From Mycolicibacterium komossense (GTDB lineage Bacteria; Actinomycetota; Actinomycetes; Mycobacteriales; Mycobacteriaceae), in NCBI RefSeq assembly GCF_025822605.1, contig NZ_JACKTY010000021.1:35943-99942 (forward strand): DNA of 64,000 nucleotides, written 5' to 3'. The translations under genes and the position numbers were made by a program. The stretch's first letter is position 1, and each line of letters begins with the position of its first letter. The notes under the pieces are model-generated. The model was not told the origin of the DNA, did not search any database, and was given only the letters and a program-made list of their open reading frames with translations. Positions 17,403 through 26,758 of this stretch are shown in pieces.

Positions 17403-18737
17403 ATGACAGCCGCCACCGCAGCACTTGACGCTAACGATGTCATCGCCGTCATCGGCACCGTAATCAGCCCGTCCGGTCTGACCCACGCCAAAACCGTGCC
17501 CTTCAGTCGGGTGAACGCCTTCGCCGACCCCGGGCTGGGCGCCAGTCCGGTCTGGCACGGATTCACCATCGACCAGACCGGTATCGCGTTCACTGACGAT
17601 ATCGGCGTCGTCGGCGACGAGCGGATCCGCATCGACCTTCCGGCCCTGGCCATCCTCGGTGGCGGAATGGCCTGGGCGCCAGGATCTTTCTACGATCAGG
17701 CGGGTAACCCGATTGCGATGTGCAGCCGCGGCACCCTGGCGCGGATCGAGGCCAGGTTGGCTGAGCACGGGCTGGCCGCGCGGATCGGCCACGAGATCGA
17801 ATTCGTCCTGGTCGGGCCTGACGGCGCCGCGTTGCCGTCGAATCTCTGGGCCCAGTACGGACTGGCGGGCCTGCTCGAGCACGAGGACTTCGCCCGCGAT
17901 GTGATGGCGGCGGCGACCGCCGCCGGGGTGGGCATCGAACAGTTCCACCCCGAATACGGCCTCAACCAGTTCGAGATCTCGCTGCGCCCCCGCACGCCGG
18001 TTGCCGCGGCCGACCATCTGGTGCTGATGCGCATCATCATCGGCCGGGTGGCGCGCCAACACGGATTGCGGGTCAGCCTGTCCCCGGTCCCGTTCGCCGG
18101 GGCGGTCGGTTCCGGCGCACATCAACACTTCTCGCTCACTCGAGACGGCAGCCCCGTGTTCTCCGGCGGGTCCGGCCCGCACGGAATGACACCGCAGGGG
18201 GCGAGCGCGATCGCCGGTGTACTCGCAGGCCTGCCAGCTGCCCAGGGCGTCCTGTCCGGCTCGATCCTGTCGGGTCTGCGCATGCAGCCCGGGCACTGGG
18301 CTGGTGCGTATGTGTGCTGGGGGAGTGAGAATCGCGAAGCCGCGGTTCGCTTCCTGGCTGGCGGCTCTGGCAACCCGCACGGCGCCAACGTCGAGGTGAA
18401 GATCGTCGACCCGTCGGCCAATCCCTACCTCGCCACGGCCGCCATCCTCGGGCTTGCCCTCGACGGGATCGAGCGCAATGCGCCCCTGCCGAGCGAGACC
18501 ACGGTGGACCCGGCCACCCAGACGGTGCAGCAGCGCGCCGAGGCGGCTACGGTACAACTACCCGATCAACAGACGGATATTCTCGCCGCCCTTGATGATT
18601 CCGATCTGATTCGGAGCATCCTCGGTGATCCGGTAGTCGACATGCTGGTCACGGTCCGGCGCCACGAGCAGGACAACTACGGCGATCTCACTCCCGATGA
18701 GCTGGCCGCGAAGTTCCGGTTGGCTTGGAGTGTGTGA
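17403..18737 (+). CDS. glnA3: glutamine synthetase-family ligase (GlnA3-like)
   Basis: 444 residues, near the 450 of M. tuberculosis GlnA3 (Rv1878). Motifs in order: HEIEFVLVGPDG (metal-binding Glu), GIEQFHPEYGLNQFEISLRP, GSGAHQHFSL (ATP/glutamate site), NPYLATAAILGLALDGIERN. The Tyr adenylylation site of GlnA1 is not evident. GlnA2-4 type proteins are not house-keeping glutamine synthetases; the Streptomyces GlnA3 gamma-glutamylates polyamines, so amine catabolism is an option. The KstR-like operator of the operon instead hints at a link to lipid catabolism. Substrate open. Confidence 0.82.
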   Translation: MTAATAALDANDVIAVIGTVISPSGLTHAKTVPFSRVNAFADPGLGASPVWHGFTIDQTGIAFTDDIGVVGDERIRIDLPALAILGGGMAWAPGSFYDQAGNPIAMCSRGTLARIEARLAEHGLAARIGHEIEFVLVGPDGAALPSNLWAQYGLAGLLEHEDFARDVMAAATAAGVGIEQFHPEYGLNQFEISLRPRTPVAAADHLVLMRIIIGRVARQHGLRVSLSPVPFAGAVGSGAHQHFSLTRDGSPVFSGGSGPHGMTPQGASAIAGVLAGLPAAQGVLSGSILSGLRMQPGHWAGAYVCWGSENREAAVRFLAGGSGNPHGANVEVKIVDPSANPYLATAAILGLALDGIERNAPLPSETTVDPATQTVQQRAEAATVQLPDQQTDILAALDDSDLIRSILGDPVVDMLVTVRRHEQDNYGDLTPDELAAKFRLAWSV

Positions 18738-18740
18738 GCG

Positions 18741-20504
18741 TTAGCGCACGCCGCGCAGCAACCGGCCCGGCCGGGCCCCGGTGTCGGCACCGTGGCGCCG
18801 GGTCACCACCCCGTTGACCACGGTGGCGTCATACCCGCTGGCCCCTTGGATGAGCCGACGGCCACCGGCCGGTAGGTCGTAAGCCATCCGGGGTACGTCC
18901 AGAGTCAGGGCGGCCATGTCGATGACATTGAGATCAGCCCGCTTGCCAACTTGGATGACACCGCGGTCCGACAGCCCGAAAAGCTTTGCGGTATCTAGAG
19001 TTTGCTTACGCACCACATATTCCAGCGAGAACTTCGGCCCGCGATGGCGATCCCTTGCCCAGTGGGTCAGCAGGAAGGTCGGGTAGGAGGCGTCGCAGAT
19101 CAGACCGCAGTGCGCGCCGCCGTCGGACAGGCCCGACACCGCCGCGGGACTCTGCATCATCTCGTAGATCGCGCTGTGGTCACCCTCTGCGTAGTTGAAG
19201 AACGGCAGCATCAACATGGCGCCGGCATTCGATTCCAGCATCAGGTCGTACATGGTGGACAGCGGATCTTGGCCTCTGGCGGTGGCGATGGCTGCCACCG
19301 TCTTGTCCGGAGTCGGTTCGTAATCCGGCGGATCGCCGATCGCATAGAGCCGGTCGGTGCTGTACTGCGCGAGCGCGAACAGCCCGTCGAGCAGCACGCC
19401 GGGAGCAGGCGCCACATCCTCCTCGGCCAGGATCGCGGCTTTGACCGCAGGATTCGCCAGCTGCTCTGCCAGTTCCTCGCGGCCGAGTTCTGCCTTGAGC
19501 CGCCGGAAGGTCGGGCGGTGGGTGAAGGCGTGGTAGCCCGGGAAGCCCAGCAGCATACCGAACGGGCGGGCGGCAAACTGTGCGTAGAGCTCGATCCCGT
19601 TCTCATGCGCCTTCTCGGCCCGGTCGAGCTGCTGGCGCCACAGCTCGGGGGCATGGGAGGCCTGGATCAACGTGAACGAGACCGGGAGGCTGATGTCATC
19701 GGAAAGCTTTGCCATCCATTCCATTTCGCGCATGCACGCTTCGGCGGGGCTCTCGCCCGCGGTGCCCTGCGGGGCCACTTCGAAAACCGCCTGCCCGCCT
19801 GCAGCCATCGCCCGGCCGAGGCCGAACAGCTCGGCCTCGGCCGCATAGGTGCCTGGCACCGCCTGCCCGTCGATGGCCCGGTGCGCCTCGGTGCGTGAGG
19901 TGGAGAAGCCCAGCGCCCCCGCTTCGATGGCCTCCTGCACGATCCGCGCCATGGCGGCGATATCGTCGGCGGTGGCTTCCTCGTTGTTGGCGCCACGTTC
20001 GCCCATGGCGTAGCCGCGTACCGGCCCGTGCGCGATCTGCGTTCCGTAATCGACTGCGAGATGGCGCTTCTCGATGGCGTCGAGATACTGCGGGAAACTT
20101 TCCCACTGCCAGGTGATGCCCTCGGCCAGTGCACTGCCCGGGATGTCCTCGACACCTTCCATCAGTTCGATCAGCCACTGTTCCTTACCGGGGCGCACGG
20201 GTGCGAAACCGACGCCGCAGTTGCCGCTGACCACGGTGGTCACGCCGTGCATGCTGGAGGGCTCGAGCGTCTCGTCCCAGCTGACCTGGCCGTCGTAATG
20301 CGTGTGCACGTCCACGAATCCGGGTGCGACGATCCGGCCCGTTGCATCGAGGGTCTCGACGGCGTCCGTTTCTATCCCCGGCCCCGTATCGCCGCGGCGG
20401 CGTACCTCGACGATGCGACCGTCCTTGACGCCGATATCGGCCTGGAAGCGTTCTTTGCCGGTGCCGTCGACGACAGTTCCGCCGGTGATCTTGAGGTCGA
20501 GCAT
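18741..20504 (-). CDS. amidohydrolase-family protein, D-aminoacylase-like (copy A)
   Basis: 587 residues. The N-terminal beta sandwich ([20 protein letters not shown]) is followed by the metal motif [11 protein letters not shown], the strand [13 protein letters not shown], and near the C-terminus [12 protein letters not shown] (catalytic Asp region) and [12 protein letters not shown]. This is the N-acyl-D-amino-acid deacylase/urease-like TIM barrel. The class is often annotated as D-aminoacylase, but mycobacterial members have no proven substrate. GGAG precedes ATG 20504. It ends the operon that starts at 22767 and is paralogous to that first gene. It converges with the glnA3-like gene 3 bp away. 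Confidence 0.85.
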   Translation of the reverse strand: MLDLKITGGTVVDGTGKERFQADIGVKDGRIVEVRRRGDTGPGIETDAVETLDATGRIVAPGFVDVHTHYDGQVSWDETLEPSSMHGVTTVVSGNCGVGFAPVRPGKEQWLIELMEGVEDIPGSALAEGITWQWESFPQYLDAIEKRHLAVDYGTQIAHGPVRGYAMGERGANNEEATADDIAAMARIVQEAIEAGALGFSTSRTEAHRAIDGQAVPGTYAAEAELFGLGRAMAAGGQAVFEVAPQGTAGESPAEACMREMEWMAKLSDDISLPVSFTLIQASHAPELWRQQLDRAEKAHENGIELYAQFAARPFGMLLGFPGYHAFTHRPTFRRLKAELGREELAEQLANPAVKAAILAEEDVAPAPGVLLDGLFALAQYSTDRLYAIGDPPDYEPTPDKTVAAIATARGQDPLSTMYDLMLESNAGAMLMLPFFNYAEGDHSAIYEMMQSPAAVSGLSDGGAHCGLICDASYPTFLLTHWARDRHRGPKFSLEYVVRKQTLDTAKLFGLSDRGVIQVGKRADLNVIDMAALTLDVPRMAYDLPAGGRRLIQGASGYDATVVNGVVTRRHGADTGARPGRLLRGVR

Positions 20505-20513
20505 CGTTACTCC

Positions 20514-20990
20514 CTAAACCAGGCCGGTGGCGTCGAAGATCCATGACATGTCCGCGGCAGCGAAGTCCGCCAGCCACGTCGGCGGGGCGTGGTTGGCCAG
20601 TGCCCCCATATCCCAGTAGTCCTTCCACCGGGTGATCTTGCCGTCCTCCACGCGATGCACGGTGACGAACTGCAGCACCGCCGATTCGCCAGTGGCCCAA
20701 TGCCATTCCTCGTGATGTTCGTACATGACATCGGCGCCGTCGGCGACCAGCAGTCCGGTGAAGTTCTCGTAGGAGGCCAGCGGTTCGAGGCCGATCTTGA
20801 GCCGCTTGACGATGTCTTCCGGGCCGCGCGCCGCCGCCGTCGGACCGACCGGCATATCCAGATAGATGCAGTCCTGCGACAGATAGGTTTTCAGCTCGTC
20901 CCAGTCGCGGCGCGACAGTGCCGCCCACATGCCGAGAACCGTGGCTTTCACGTCAGTGGCCTCGTCGGCCACCCGAACCTCAACGGACAT
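20514..20990 (-). CDS. SnoaL/limonene-epoxide-hydrolase-like NTF2-fold protein
   Basis: 158 residues with the NTF2-like cone: VLGMWAALSRRDWDELKTYL, then LSQDCIYLDMPVG, then LQFVTVHRVEDGKITRWKDY. Members act as small isomerases, hydrolases or cyclases on polyketide and steroid-like substrates. The N-terminus was set at ATG 20990 because homologues start there and the frame extension runs into the upstream amidohydrolase. It overlaps the end of that gene by 11 bp and is 9 bp from the following one, so it is firmly inside the operon. Confidence 0.8.
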   Translation of the reverse strand: MSVEVRVADEATDVKATVLGMWAALSRRDWDELKTYLSQDCIYLDMPVGPTAAARGPEDIVKRLKIGLEPLASYENFTGLLVADGADVMYEHHEEWHWATGESAVLQFVTVHRVEDGKITRWKDYWDMGALANHAPPTWLADFAAADMSWIFDATGLV

Positions 20991-22767
20991 CGGCAAGTTC
21001 GCCTTTCTGGGTGGGTGCAGGTGTCGACCGCCCGGCGCGCAGGAAGCTGCCGGTGCGCTGGTGGCCGAGCGTCGGTGTGGGTTGACCGTCACGGAACACG
21101 GCGCGACCGGCGACGAACACCGCGGTGACGGTGTCGTCGTTGCGGTTGACCATGCGCGACAGGCCGCCGTACTGCTCGACCTGCTCCTCGGCGTAATCGT
21201 CGAGTGTCGCATCGAGTTTCGTGGGGTCGATCACCACCACGTCGGCGCGGTCACCGACCCGCAGGTGCCCGGCGTCGATCCCGTACCAGTCGGCCAGTTC
21301 CCCGGTCAGTCGGTGCACCGCGTGTTCGACGGTCATGAACGGCACCCCGGCGCGCTCGGCATCGCGGACATGCCGCAGCAGGCGCAGCCCGAAGTTGTAG
21401 AACGCCATATTGCGCAGGTGCGCGCCGGCGTCGGAGAAGCCCATCTGGATCCCGGCGTCGCCGGCCAGTTTCTTGAGCACCTCGGGCCGGTGGTTGGAGA
21501 TAGTGGTGCGCCAGCGTAGCGCCCGGCCGTGTTCGAGGACCAGGTCGAGGAAGGCGTCTACCGGGTGCAGACCGCCGCGGTCCTTGCCGACCTGGCCGAA
21601 TGACTTGCCGATCACAGTCGGGTCCGGGCAGTCGACGATATCGGCGTCGAAGAAGTCCCGCTGCCACACCCGCACTCCGAGCTTGCTCTCGTACTGCTTG
21701 CGGAACTGGCGGCGGTAGGCCTCGTCGCGCATCATGTCGTTGCGTTCCACCTCGTCCTGCAGGTGCAAGGCCGCCGCACCCGCGCCGAACTCCTCGAAGA
21801 TCACCAGGTCGATACCGTCGGCATACACCTCGAACGGCACCGGAAGGTGCTGCCAGCGGAAGTCGCCGCCGAACCGGTTCACCATTCGCGACAACGGTGT
21901 AAAGATCAGCCACGCGTACGGGTTGGATTTCACGTCGGCGGCCGAGAGCAGGCTGGTCTTGAGCTTGCGGCGGCCCACGCCCAACGACTGCACCACATTC
22001 GAGACCAAATTCAGTGGGTTCTCGATATCCGGCCCGGACTGCAATACCCGGCCGCGTCGGCGCAGTATCGATTTCAGCCTGCGCAGCTCGCGCGGTTTGG
22101 CGTAGGTCGAGGGCAATGTACGTGACCGGCAGATCTCGCCGTCGAGCTTGTCGAACAGCAGCTGCATCGACGACATCCCGAGGAAGCCGGAATCCAGCGC
22201 ATCGACGAGCCAGCGCTCCATCTGGGCCAGCTCGGCGGGGGTGGGCTGATCATCACTGCGGGTTGCGCGGTCGAGACCCATTGTGGCCGTGCGTAAATCG
22301 GAGTGGCCGATGAAGGCCGTCACATTAGGTCCCAGGGGCAATGATTCCAGGGCGGTGATGTATTCGGTGCAGTTCGACCAGGTTTTGTGCGTTTCGACGG
22401 CGCCGATCACGTCCTCGCGGGGGATCGCCTCGACGCGGCCGAAGATATCGCCGGCGTCCACCCCGTCGACGTGGATGGTCGACAGCGAGCACGAACCGAG
22501 TGTGATGGTTGTGACGCCGTGGCGCACCGATTCCGACAGTGAGGGCCGCAGCAGCACTTCCACGTCGTAGTGGGTGTGGATGTCGATCAGTCCCGGCAAT
22601 ACCCACTTGCCTTCGGCGTCGATGACGTCAGCGCAGCCCGCCTCGTCGAGGTGGTGCGGGGTGATCGTCGCGATATGGCCATTCTTGATGCCGATATTGC
22701 GGGTGCAGGACGGAGCTCCGGTGCCGTCGAACCAGCGGCCATTGCGGATGATCGTGTCGAAGGTCAC
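20980..22767 (-). CDS. amidohydrolase-family protein, D-aminoacylase-like (copy B)
   Basis: 595 residues, first gene of a three-gene minus-strand operon. TIIRNGRWFDGTGAPSCTRN opens the protein; GLIDIHTHYDVEV is the HxH metal motif; MGFSDAGAHLRNMAFYN carries the catalytic Asp; HLRVGDRADVVVIDPTKLD closes the barrel. It shares architecture with copy A but is clearly diverged, for example lacking the CG-rich GNCGVGF strand (TLGSCSLSTIHV instead). GTG start at 22767 with a KstR-like box 10-23 nt upstream. This suggests induction during sterol growth, with a cyclic amide, imide or lactone-type intermediate as a possible substrate, which is speculation. Confidence 0.83.
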   Translation of the reverse strand: MTFDTIIRNGRWFDGTGAPSCTRNIGIKNGHIATITPHHLDEAGCADVIDAEGKWVLPGLIDIHTHYDVEVLLRPSLSESVRHGVTTITLGSCSLSTIHVDGVDAGDIFGRVEAIPREDVIGAVETHKTWSNCTEYITALESLPLGPNVTAFIGHSDLRTATMGLDRATRSDDQPTPAELAQMERWLVDALDSGFLGMSSMQLLFDKLDGEICRSRTLPSTYAKPRELRRLKSILRRRGRVLQSGPDIENPLNLVSNVVQSLGVGRRKLKTSLLSAADVKSNPYAWLIFTPLSRMVNRFGGDFRWQHLPVPFEVYADGIDLVIFEEFGAGAAALHLQDEVERNDMMRDEAYRRQFRKQYESKLGVRVWQRDFFDADIVDCPDPTVIGKSFGQVGKDRGGLHPVDAFLDLVLEHGRALRWRTTISNHRPEVLKKLAGDAGIQMGFSDAGAHLRNMAFYNFGLRLLRHVRDAERAGVPFMTVEHAVHRLTGELADWYGIDAGHLRVGDRADVVVIDPTKLDATLDDYAEEQVEQYGGLSRMVNRNDDTVTAVFVAGRAVFRDGQPTPTLGHQRTGSFLRAGRSTPAPTQKGELADVR

Positions 22768-22776
22768 AACCGCTAA

Positions 22777-22790
22777 TAGAACCTGTTCCA
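22777..22790 (-). promoter_or_regulatory. KstR-like operator of the amidohydrolase operon
   Basis: TAGAACCTGTTCCA on the plus strand fits TNNAACNNGTTNNA exactly. It sits 10-23 nt before the GTG at 22767, where it would cover the promoter. Confidence 0.6.
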
Positions 22791-22811
22791 GTCGCGGGTG
22801 TCAACGATTTA

Positions 22812-22837
22812 GTGAACACATTTGTTGATGTGTTCAC
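22812..22837. repeat. perfect 10-bp inverted repeat with 6-nt spacer (probable operator)
   Basis: GTGAACACAT, then TTGTTG, then ATGTGTTCAC. It lies between the divergent amidohydrolase and dienelactone hydrolase genes and looks like a regulator site of the TetR or GntR class. It is distinct from the adjacent KstR-like box. No regulator gene is next to it. Confidence 0.6.
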
Positions 22838-22910
22838 AGGCTCAGTTCCAGTCGGCCGGGTCCCAGTCGGCCTGCGCGCCCTCGACGACCTCCGGCGCAT
22901 ACTCGATGAG

Positions 22911-23828
22911 GTGACTCCCTTACAGCGCTACATCGCCGAAGAGATCGCCACCGATCACGTGGACGGATTGCTGTCGCGCCGTGAGGCGATGCGCCGCCTG
23001 GCGCTGCTGGGTGTATCCGCAGCTTCCGCAACAGCTTTGATCGCGGCCTGCAGTGACGAGCGCGGCGCTACCCCGGCCTCGTCGATTGCCTCCGGGAGTA
23101 CCGGCACCCCCGCTTCGGCGGCGGGGACGGCTCCGGGAATGGAGGAGGAATTGCCGACCACCGATATCACCTGGGCCGGTCCGGCCGGCGAACTGAAAGG
23201 CGCGTGGGCCGAAGCAGCCGATCCCAAAGGTGCGGTGCTCGTCATCCACGAGAACAAAGGACTCAACAGCTGGGTAAGGACGGTCGCCGGCCGGCTCGCC
23301 GGGGTCGGGTACTCGGCGCTGGCCATCGACCTACTCTCCGAGGAGGGCGGGACCGCCACCTTCACCGATCCCGCGGAAGCCACCGCCGCGCTGGGCAAGG
23401 TCGATCCGCAGCGCTTCGTCGCCGACCTGAAGTCCGGCGTCGAGGAGCTCGGGCGCCGGGCACCGGGCAAGAAGCTGGCGGTGGTGGGCTTCTGCTTCGG
23501 CGGCGGGCTGACCTGGCAGCTGCTGGCGGCGGGCGAACCGCAACTGGCCGCGGCGGTGCCGTTCTACGGCCCGTTCCCCGACGGCGCTGATCTCGCCGGG
23601 TCGAAGGCGAACGTCCTCGGCTTCTACGGCGCGCTCGACACAAGGGTCACCTCGACCCAGGACGCGGCCAAGACCGCCTTGGACAAGGCCGGCCTGAACC
23701 ACCTGCTGGTCGTCGAACCGAACGCCGACCACGCGTTCTTCAACGACAGCGGACCGCGGTACAACGCCGAGGCGGCGGCCGATGCCTGGCAGAAGCTGCA
23801 GGAGTGGTTCGGGAAATACCTGGTCTGA
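22911..23828 (+). CDS. exported dienelactone hydrolase-family protein (lipoprotein/Tat-like leader)
   Basis: 305 residues. An N-terminal segment with SRREAMRRLALLG, a hydrophobic stretch, and ALIAAC resembles a Tat-type leader ending in a lipobox. A low-complexity Ser/Thr/Gly linker follows, then an alpha/beta hydrolase domain with GFCFGGG (nucleophile Cys), GALDTRV (Asp) and NADHAFFN (His), the dienelactone hydrolase triad. It should cleave lactones or esters outside the cytoplasm. I prefer the GTG at 22911 (VTPLQRYIAEEIA) because the upstream in-frame ATG at 22812 is the first base of the palindrome and lacks a ribosome site; the N-terminus is therefore uncertain. Confidence 0.78.
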   Translation: MTPLQRYIAEEIATDHVDGLLSRREAMRRLALLGVSAASATALIAACSDERGATPASSIASGSTGTPASAAGTAPGMEEELPTTDITWAGPAGELKGAWAEAADPKGAVLVIHENKGLNSWVRTVAGRLAGVGYSALAIDLLSEEGGTATFTDPAEATAALGKVDPQRFVADLKSGVEELGRRAPGKKLAVVGFCFGGGLTWQLLAAGEPQLAAAVPFYGPFPDGADLAGSKANVLGFYGALDTRVTSTQDAAKTALDKAGLNHLLVVEPNADHAFFNDSGPRYNAEAAADAWQKLQEWFGKYLV

Positions 23829-23843
23829 TTGCCGCGCGTCGAG

Positions 23844-24206
23844 CTACTGCGCGTCCAGGTGCAGCGCCACCGTCACCCGGCCCCGGTCGTCGCGCGTGGC
23901 CACGGCGTGCCCGGTGCGCTCGGTGCCGTCGAGGGCGATGGTCATCGGTGCGCCCGCGCCGAGGAAATTGCGCCACCACGATTTCTGGTCGGGCATCGAG
24001 ACCCCGATGGTGATGTCGTCGCCGGTGCGGCGATATCCGATGGGGAGACTGAACGTGCGCCCGGATTTTCGGCCGACGTAGCTGATGGTGGTGATGTAGC
24101 GCTCGACGAATCGGCCCACCACCGGGGCGCCGGCCAGCGCTGTCACCCCCGCGTTGACGAGGTTCACGAAGCGTTGCAGCGGTCCACCGAAAGGCACACC
24201 AGGCAT
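23844..24206 (-). CDS. deazaflavin-dependent nitroreductase-like protein
   Basis: 120 residues. YVGRKSGRTFSLPIGYRRTG is the F420-binding signature of the DDN family; WWRNFLGAGAPMTIALDG follows. It is shorter than the nitroreductase at 4363 and may carry a weak N-terminal helix (VVGRFVERYITTIS). I placed the start at ATG 24206; the frame is open to 24374 but that part overlaps the divergent thioesterase gene. The product probably reduces quinones or other acceptors with F420H2. Confidence 0.7.
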   Translation of the reverse strand: MPGVPFGGPLQRFVNLVNAGVTALAGAPVVGRFVERYITTISYVGRKSGRTFSLPIGYRRTGDDITIGVSMPDQKSWWRNFLGAGAPMTIALDGTERTGHAVATRDDRGRVTVALHLDAQ

Positions 24207-24217
24207 GATGCCGGGTG

Positions 24218-25030
24218 ATGGAATCCACGCTGAGCGCTGTGCTCGATTCGTTAGACCTCGACCAGGTGTCAACGACCCCGGGATCGGGGATGTTCGTCGG
24301 TAAGCAATTCGACGGACCGGCCCACCACATTCTGGGTGCCCACATCGCCGCCCAGGCTCTGATGGCGGGGGCACGCACCGCCGGCGGCCGCGCGCCGCAC
24401 AGCATGCACGTCTACTTCCTGCGCCCCGGCGACGGTAGGTATCCCGTCGATTTCGAGGTCGCCCCGCTGCAGGACGGTCGCACCTTCGCGGCGCGACGGG
24501 TCACGGGCCGGCAGAACGCAACGGTGCTGATGGAAGCGACCACCTCGTTCAGTTCCGCAGTGCAGGACATCGAGTACCAACCGAGCATGCCCGTGGTGGC
24601 CGAACCGGAATCGCTGGCATCGATACCGGCTCACGGGACGTGGACCAGTCTGGACTGGTTCGAGCGACGCAATGTGACCACCGCCGAGGGGGCAGCGCAA
24701 AGCCGAATGTGGTTGCGTCCCAGAGGTGATATTCCCGACGACCCCGTGCTGGCCGACTGTCTGGCGGCCTACCTGTCGGCAGTCACCCTCATCGAGCCCA
24801 CCCTGGTACCGCGGTGGAAGACGATGGCCGGGCCGCCGATCTCGGCGATGCGCGGACACTCGGTGTGGTTCCATCGGCCGCCGAGGATGTCGGACTGGTT
24901 GTTCTACGACGAATCGAGCCCCAGTGCCACCGCGGGCCGGTCCCTGGCGACCGGCACGATGTTCAACCGCAACGGTGAACTCGTGTGTACCGCAACGCAG
25001 GAAATCTACTTCCCGCCCAAGCGGGAGTGA
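24218..25030 (+). CDS. tesB: acyl-CoA thioesterase II (TesB family)
   Basis: 270 residues with two hot-dog domains. GKQFDGPAHHILGAHIAAQA and MHVYFLRPGDGRYPVDFEVA are the first-domain signatures, and SLATGTMFNRNGELVCTATQ the second with the catalytic Gln in TQE. TesB hydrolyses medium and long acyl-CoA to free acids. ATG 24218 is preceded by an in-frame GTG at 24215; either may be used. It diverges from the nitroreductase-like gene with only 11 bp between starts. Confidence 0.85.
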   Translation: MESTLSAVLDSLDLDQVSTTPGSGMFVGKQFDGPAHHILGAHIAAQALMAGARTAGGRAPHSMHVYFLRPGDGRYPVDFEVAPLQDGRTFAARRVTGRQNATVLMEATTSFSSAVQDIEYQPSMPVVAEPESLASIPAHGTWTSLDWFERRNVTTAEGAAQSRMWLRPRGDIPDDPVLADCLAAYLSAVTLIEPTLVPRWKTMAGPPISAMRGHSVWFHRPPRMSDWLFYDESSPSATAGRSLATGTMFNRNGELVCTATQEIYFPPKRE

Positions 25031-25116
25031 ACCGTGGCGGGGGAGTTCATCGACCATTCAGGTCCCGGTTGAGCTGCTGTTGATGACCGCACACGCCACC
25101 CCGATGTGATGCTCCC

Positions 25117-26232
25117 ATGATGCGGGTCGTGCAGGTCGCGAATTTCTACGGCCCGCGCTCGGGCGGCCTGCGTACCGCGGTGGACCGACTCGGTGCGGAG
25201 TATTGCGCCAGTGGCCACGAGGTGTTCCTTATCGTGCCAGGACCGCACGCCGCCCGCAGCCAGCTGTCGTCGGGTGTCACCCGAATTTCGGTGCCGGCCC
25301 GCAAGATTCCGCTCACCGGTGGGTACCGGGCGGTGCTGCCCCGGCCAGTGACGGCCTTGCTGGAATCACTCGAGCCCGACGCGATCGAGGTATCGGATCG
25401 CTGCACGCTGCGCTCACTGGGGCGGTGGGGTTCTCGCCACGGCGTGACCACGGTGATGATCTCCCATGAACGACTGGACCGACTCACGGGCCAACTCTTG
25501 CCGCCCGGAATTGCCAGGCGGGTAGCCGATTACGCGAACCGTCGCACTGCGCAGGAATACGACACCGTGCTGTGCACCACTCAGTTCGCCCGCGAGGAGT
25601 TCGACAGGATCCGGGCGCCCAACGTACTGACTGTTCCCCTCGGCGTCGATCTGGACGTGTTCCATCCACGCCATTTCTCCGCCGCGGTGCGTGGCCGGTG
25701 GGCGTCTCCCGCGCAGCTGCTGCTGGTGCACTGCGGTCGGTTGTCGGTCGAGAAACGAGCCGATCGAAGCATTCACACCCTTGCGGCACTTCGGGATTCG
25801 GGAATCGACGCACGGCTGGTGATCGCCGGTGACGGACCGCTGCGCCATCGGCTGGAACGCCAGGCGGGCCGCCTACCTGTCGATTTCACGGGTTTCATCG
25901 ACAGCCGGGAGTCGGTCGCGGCGCTGCTGGCGTCTGCCGACGTGGCGTTGGCGCCAGGGCCACACGAAACCTTCGGACTGGCCGCGCTGGAAGCCCTGGC
26001 CTGCGGTACCCCGGCGGTAGTGTCCCGCACCTCGGCGCTGACCGAAATCCTGACGGCCGACAGTGGTGCGTGCGCCGACAACGACCCCGACGCCATCGCC
26101 GCGGCGGTCACCGGGATCATCGGCCGACCGGAGCGGGAGCGCCGCCACGATGCCCGCCGGCGGGCGGAACGTTTCACCTGGCCGAGCGCGGCGCAGGGCA
26201 TGCTGACCGCGCTGGGTGCGTTTGGCGCCTGA
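25117..26232 (+). CDS. GT4-family glycosyltransferase
   Basis: 371 residues with a GT-B fold. The N-terminal domain has VQVANFYGPRSGGLRTAVDR; the C-terminal domain has LLLVHCGRLSVEKRADRSIH (GR..EK motif) and the nucleotide-sugar motif PGPHETFGLAALEALACGTP with conserved EXnE-type glutamates. These are features of mannosyl- and glucosyltransferases of cell-wall glycolipids. No membrane helix. ATG at 25117 or 25120 is possible. It is not part of a polysaccharide cluster, so the acceptor cannot be named. Confidence 0.85.
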   Translation: MMRVVQVANFYGPRSGGLRTAVDRLGAEYCASGHEVFLIVPGPHAARSQLSSGVTRISVPARKIPLTGGYRAVLPRPVTALLESLEPDAIEVSDRCTLRSLGRWGSRHGVTTVMISHERLDRLTGQLLPPGIARRVADYANRRTAQEYDTVLCTTQFAREEFDRIRAPNVLTVPLGVDLDVFHPRHFSAAVRGRWASPAQLLLVHCGRLSVEKRADRSIHTLAALRDSGIDARLVIAGDGPLRHRLERQAGRLPVDFTGFIDSRESVAALLASADVALAPGPHETFGLAALEALACGTPAVVSRTSALTEILTADSGACADNDPDAIAAAVTGIIGRPERERRHDARRRAERFTWPSAAQGMLTALGAFGA

Positions 26233-26299
26233 CGATTTGGGAACCCCGAGTTATTGACGGGGCTGTCGTAGGCGCGGCCCACCAATCAAAGGAGCCGTT

Positions 26300-26758
26300 A
26301 TGGCTACCAACACCACCATGTGGATTGTCATCGGGATCGTCGCGGCGGTGCTTGTTCTGGGTGCGCTCGCCTGGGCAGCCCGCAGCAGGCGCAATCACAA
26401 GCTGCACAGCGAAGCCGAGCGGATCCGCGGCGAAGTCGAGCAGGAATCGGCGGTGGTCGCCCGCCGGGAGGCGCTGGCCGACGAGACCGCCGCCAAGGCG
26501 CGGGCCGCCAAGGCCGAAGCCGAGGTCAAGGCCGCCGAGGCGGCCCGTCTCGAGGAGCGTGCGCAGTCGCACCGCGTATCCGTCGAAAGCTCGCGCGATG
26601 ACCTGGACGAACGTCGGGCTCACGCCGACAGCATCGACCCGCGTGTCAAGGCCGACACGAACGACGATGCCGAAGTGATCGACGACCGCTCGGACAACCG
26701 CTTGGAGAACACTGCCGGCGCCGTCGAGGAGTCACCGCACGCCGCTCACCGGCGCTAA
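26300..26758 (+). CDS. small membrane-anchored coiled-coil protein
   Basis: 152 residues. Residues 8-27 (WIVIGIVAAVLVLGALAWAA) form one transmembrane helix. Residues about 35-100 form a charged Ala/Glu/Arg heptad coiled coil (KARAAKAEAEVKAAEAARLE). The acidic tail ends near the stop. It may be a membrane scaffold, but I do not recognise a named family. AAAGGAG at 26288-26294 is a good ribosome site. The 3' end overlaps the convergent cyp140 gene by 27 bp. Confidence 0.75.
   Translation: MATNTTMWIVIGIVAAVLVLGALAWAARSRRNHKLHSEAERIRGEVEQESAVVARREALADETAAKARAAKAEAEVKAAEAARLEERAQSHRVSVESSRDDLDERRAHADSIDPRVKADTNDDAEVIDDRSDNRLENTAGAVEESPHAAHRR

Noticed and set aside
22812..22910. N-terminal extension of the dienelactone hydrolase from ATG 22812
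   Set aside because: The extension starts inside a perfect palindrome and has no ribosome site; the Tat-like leader fits a start at 22911.
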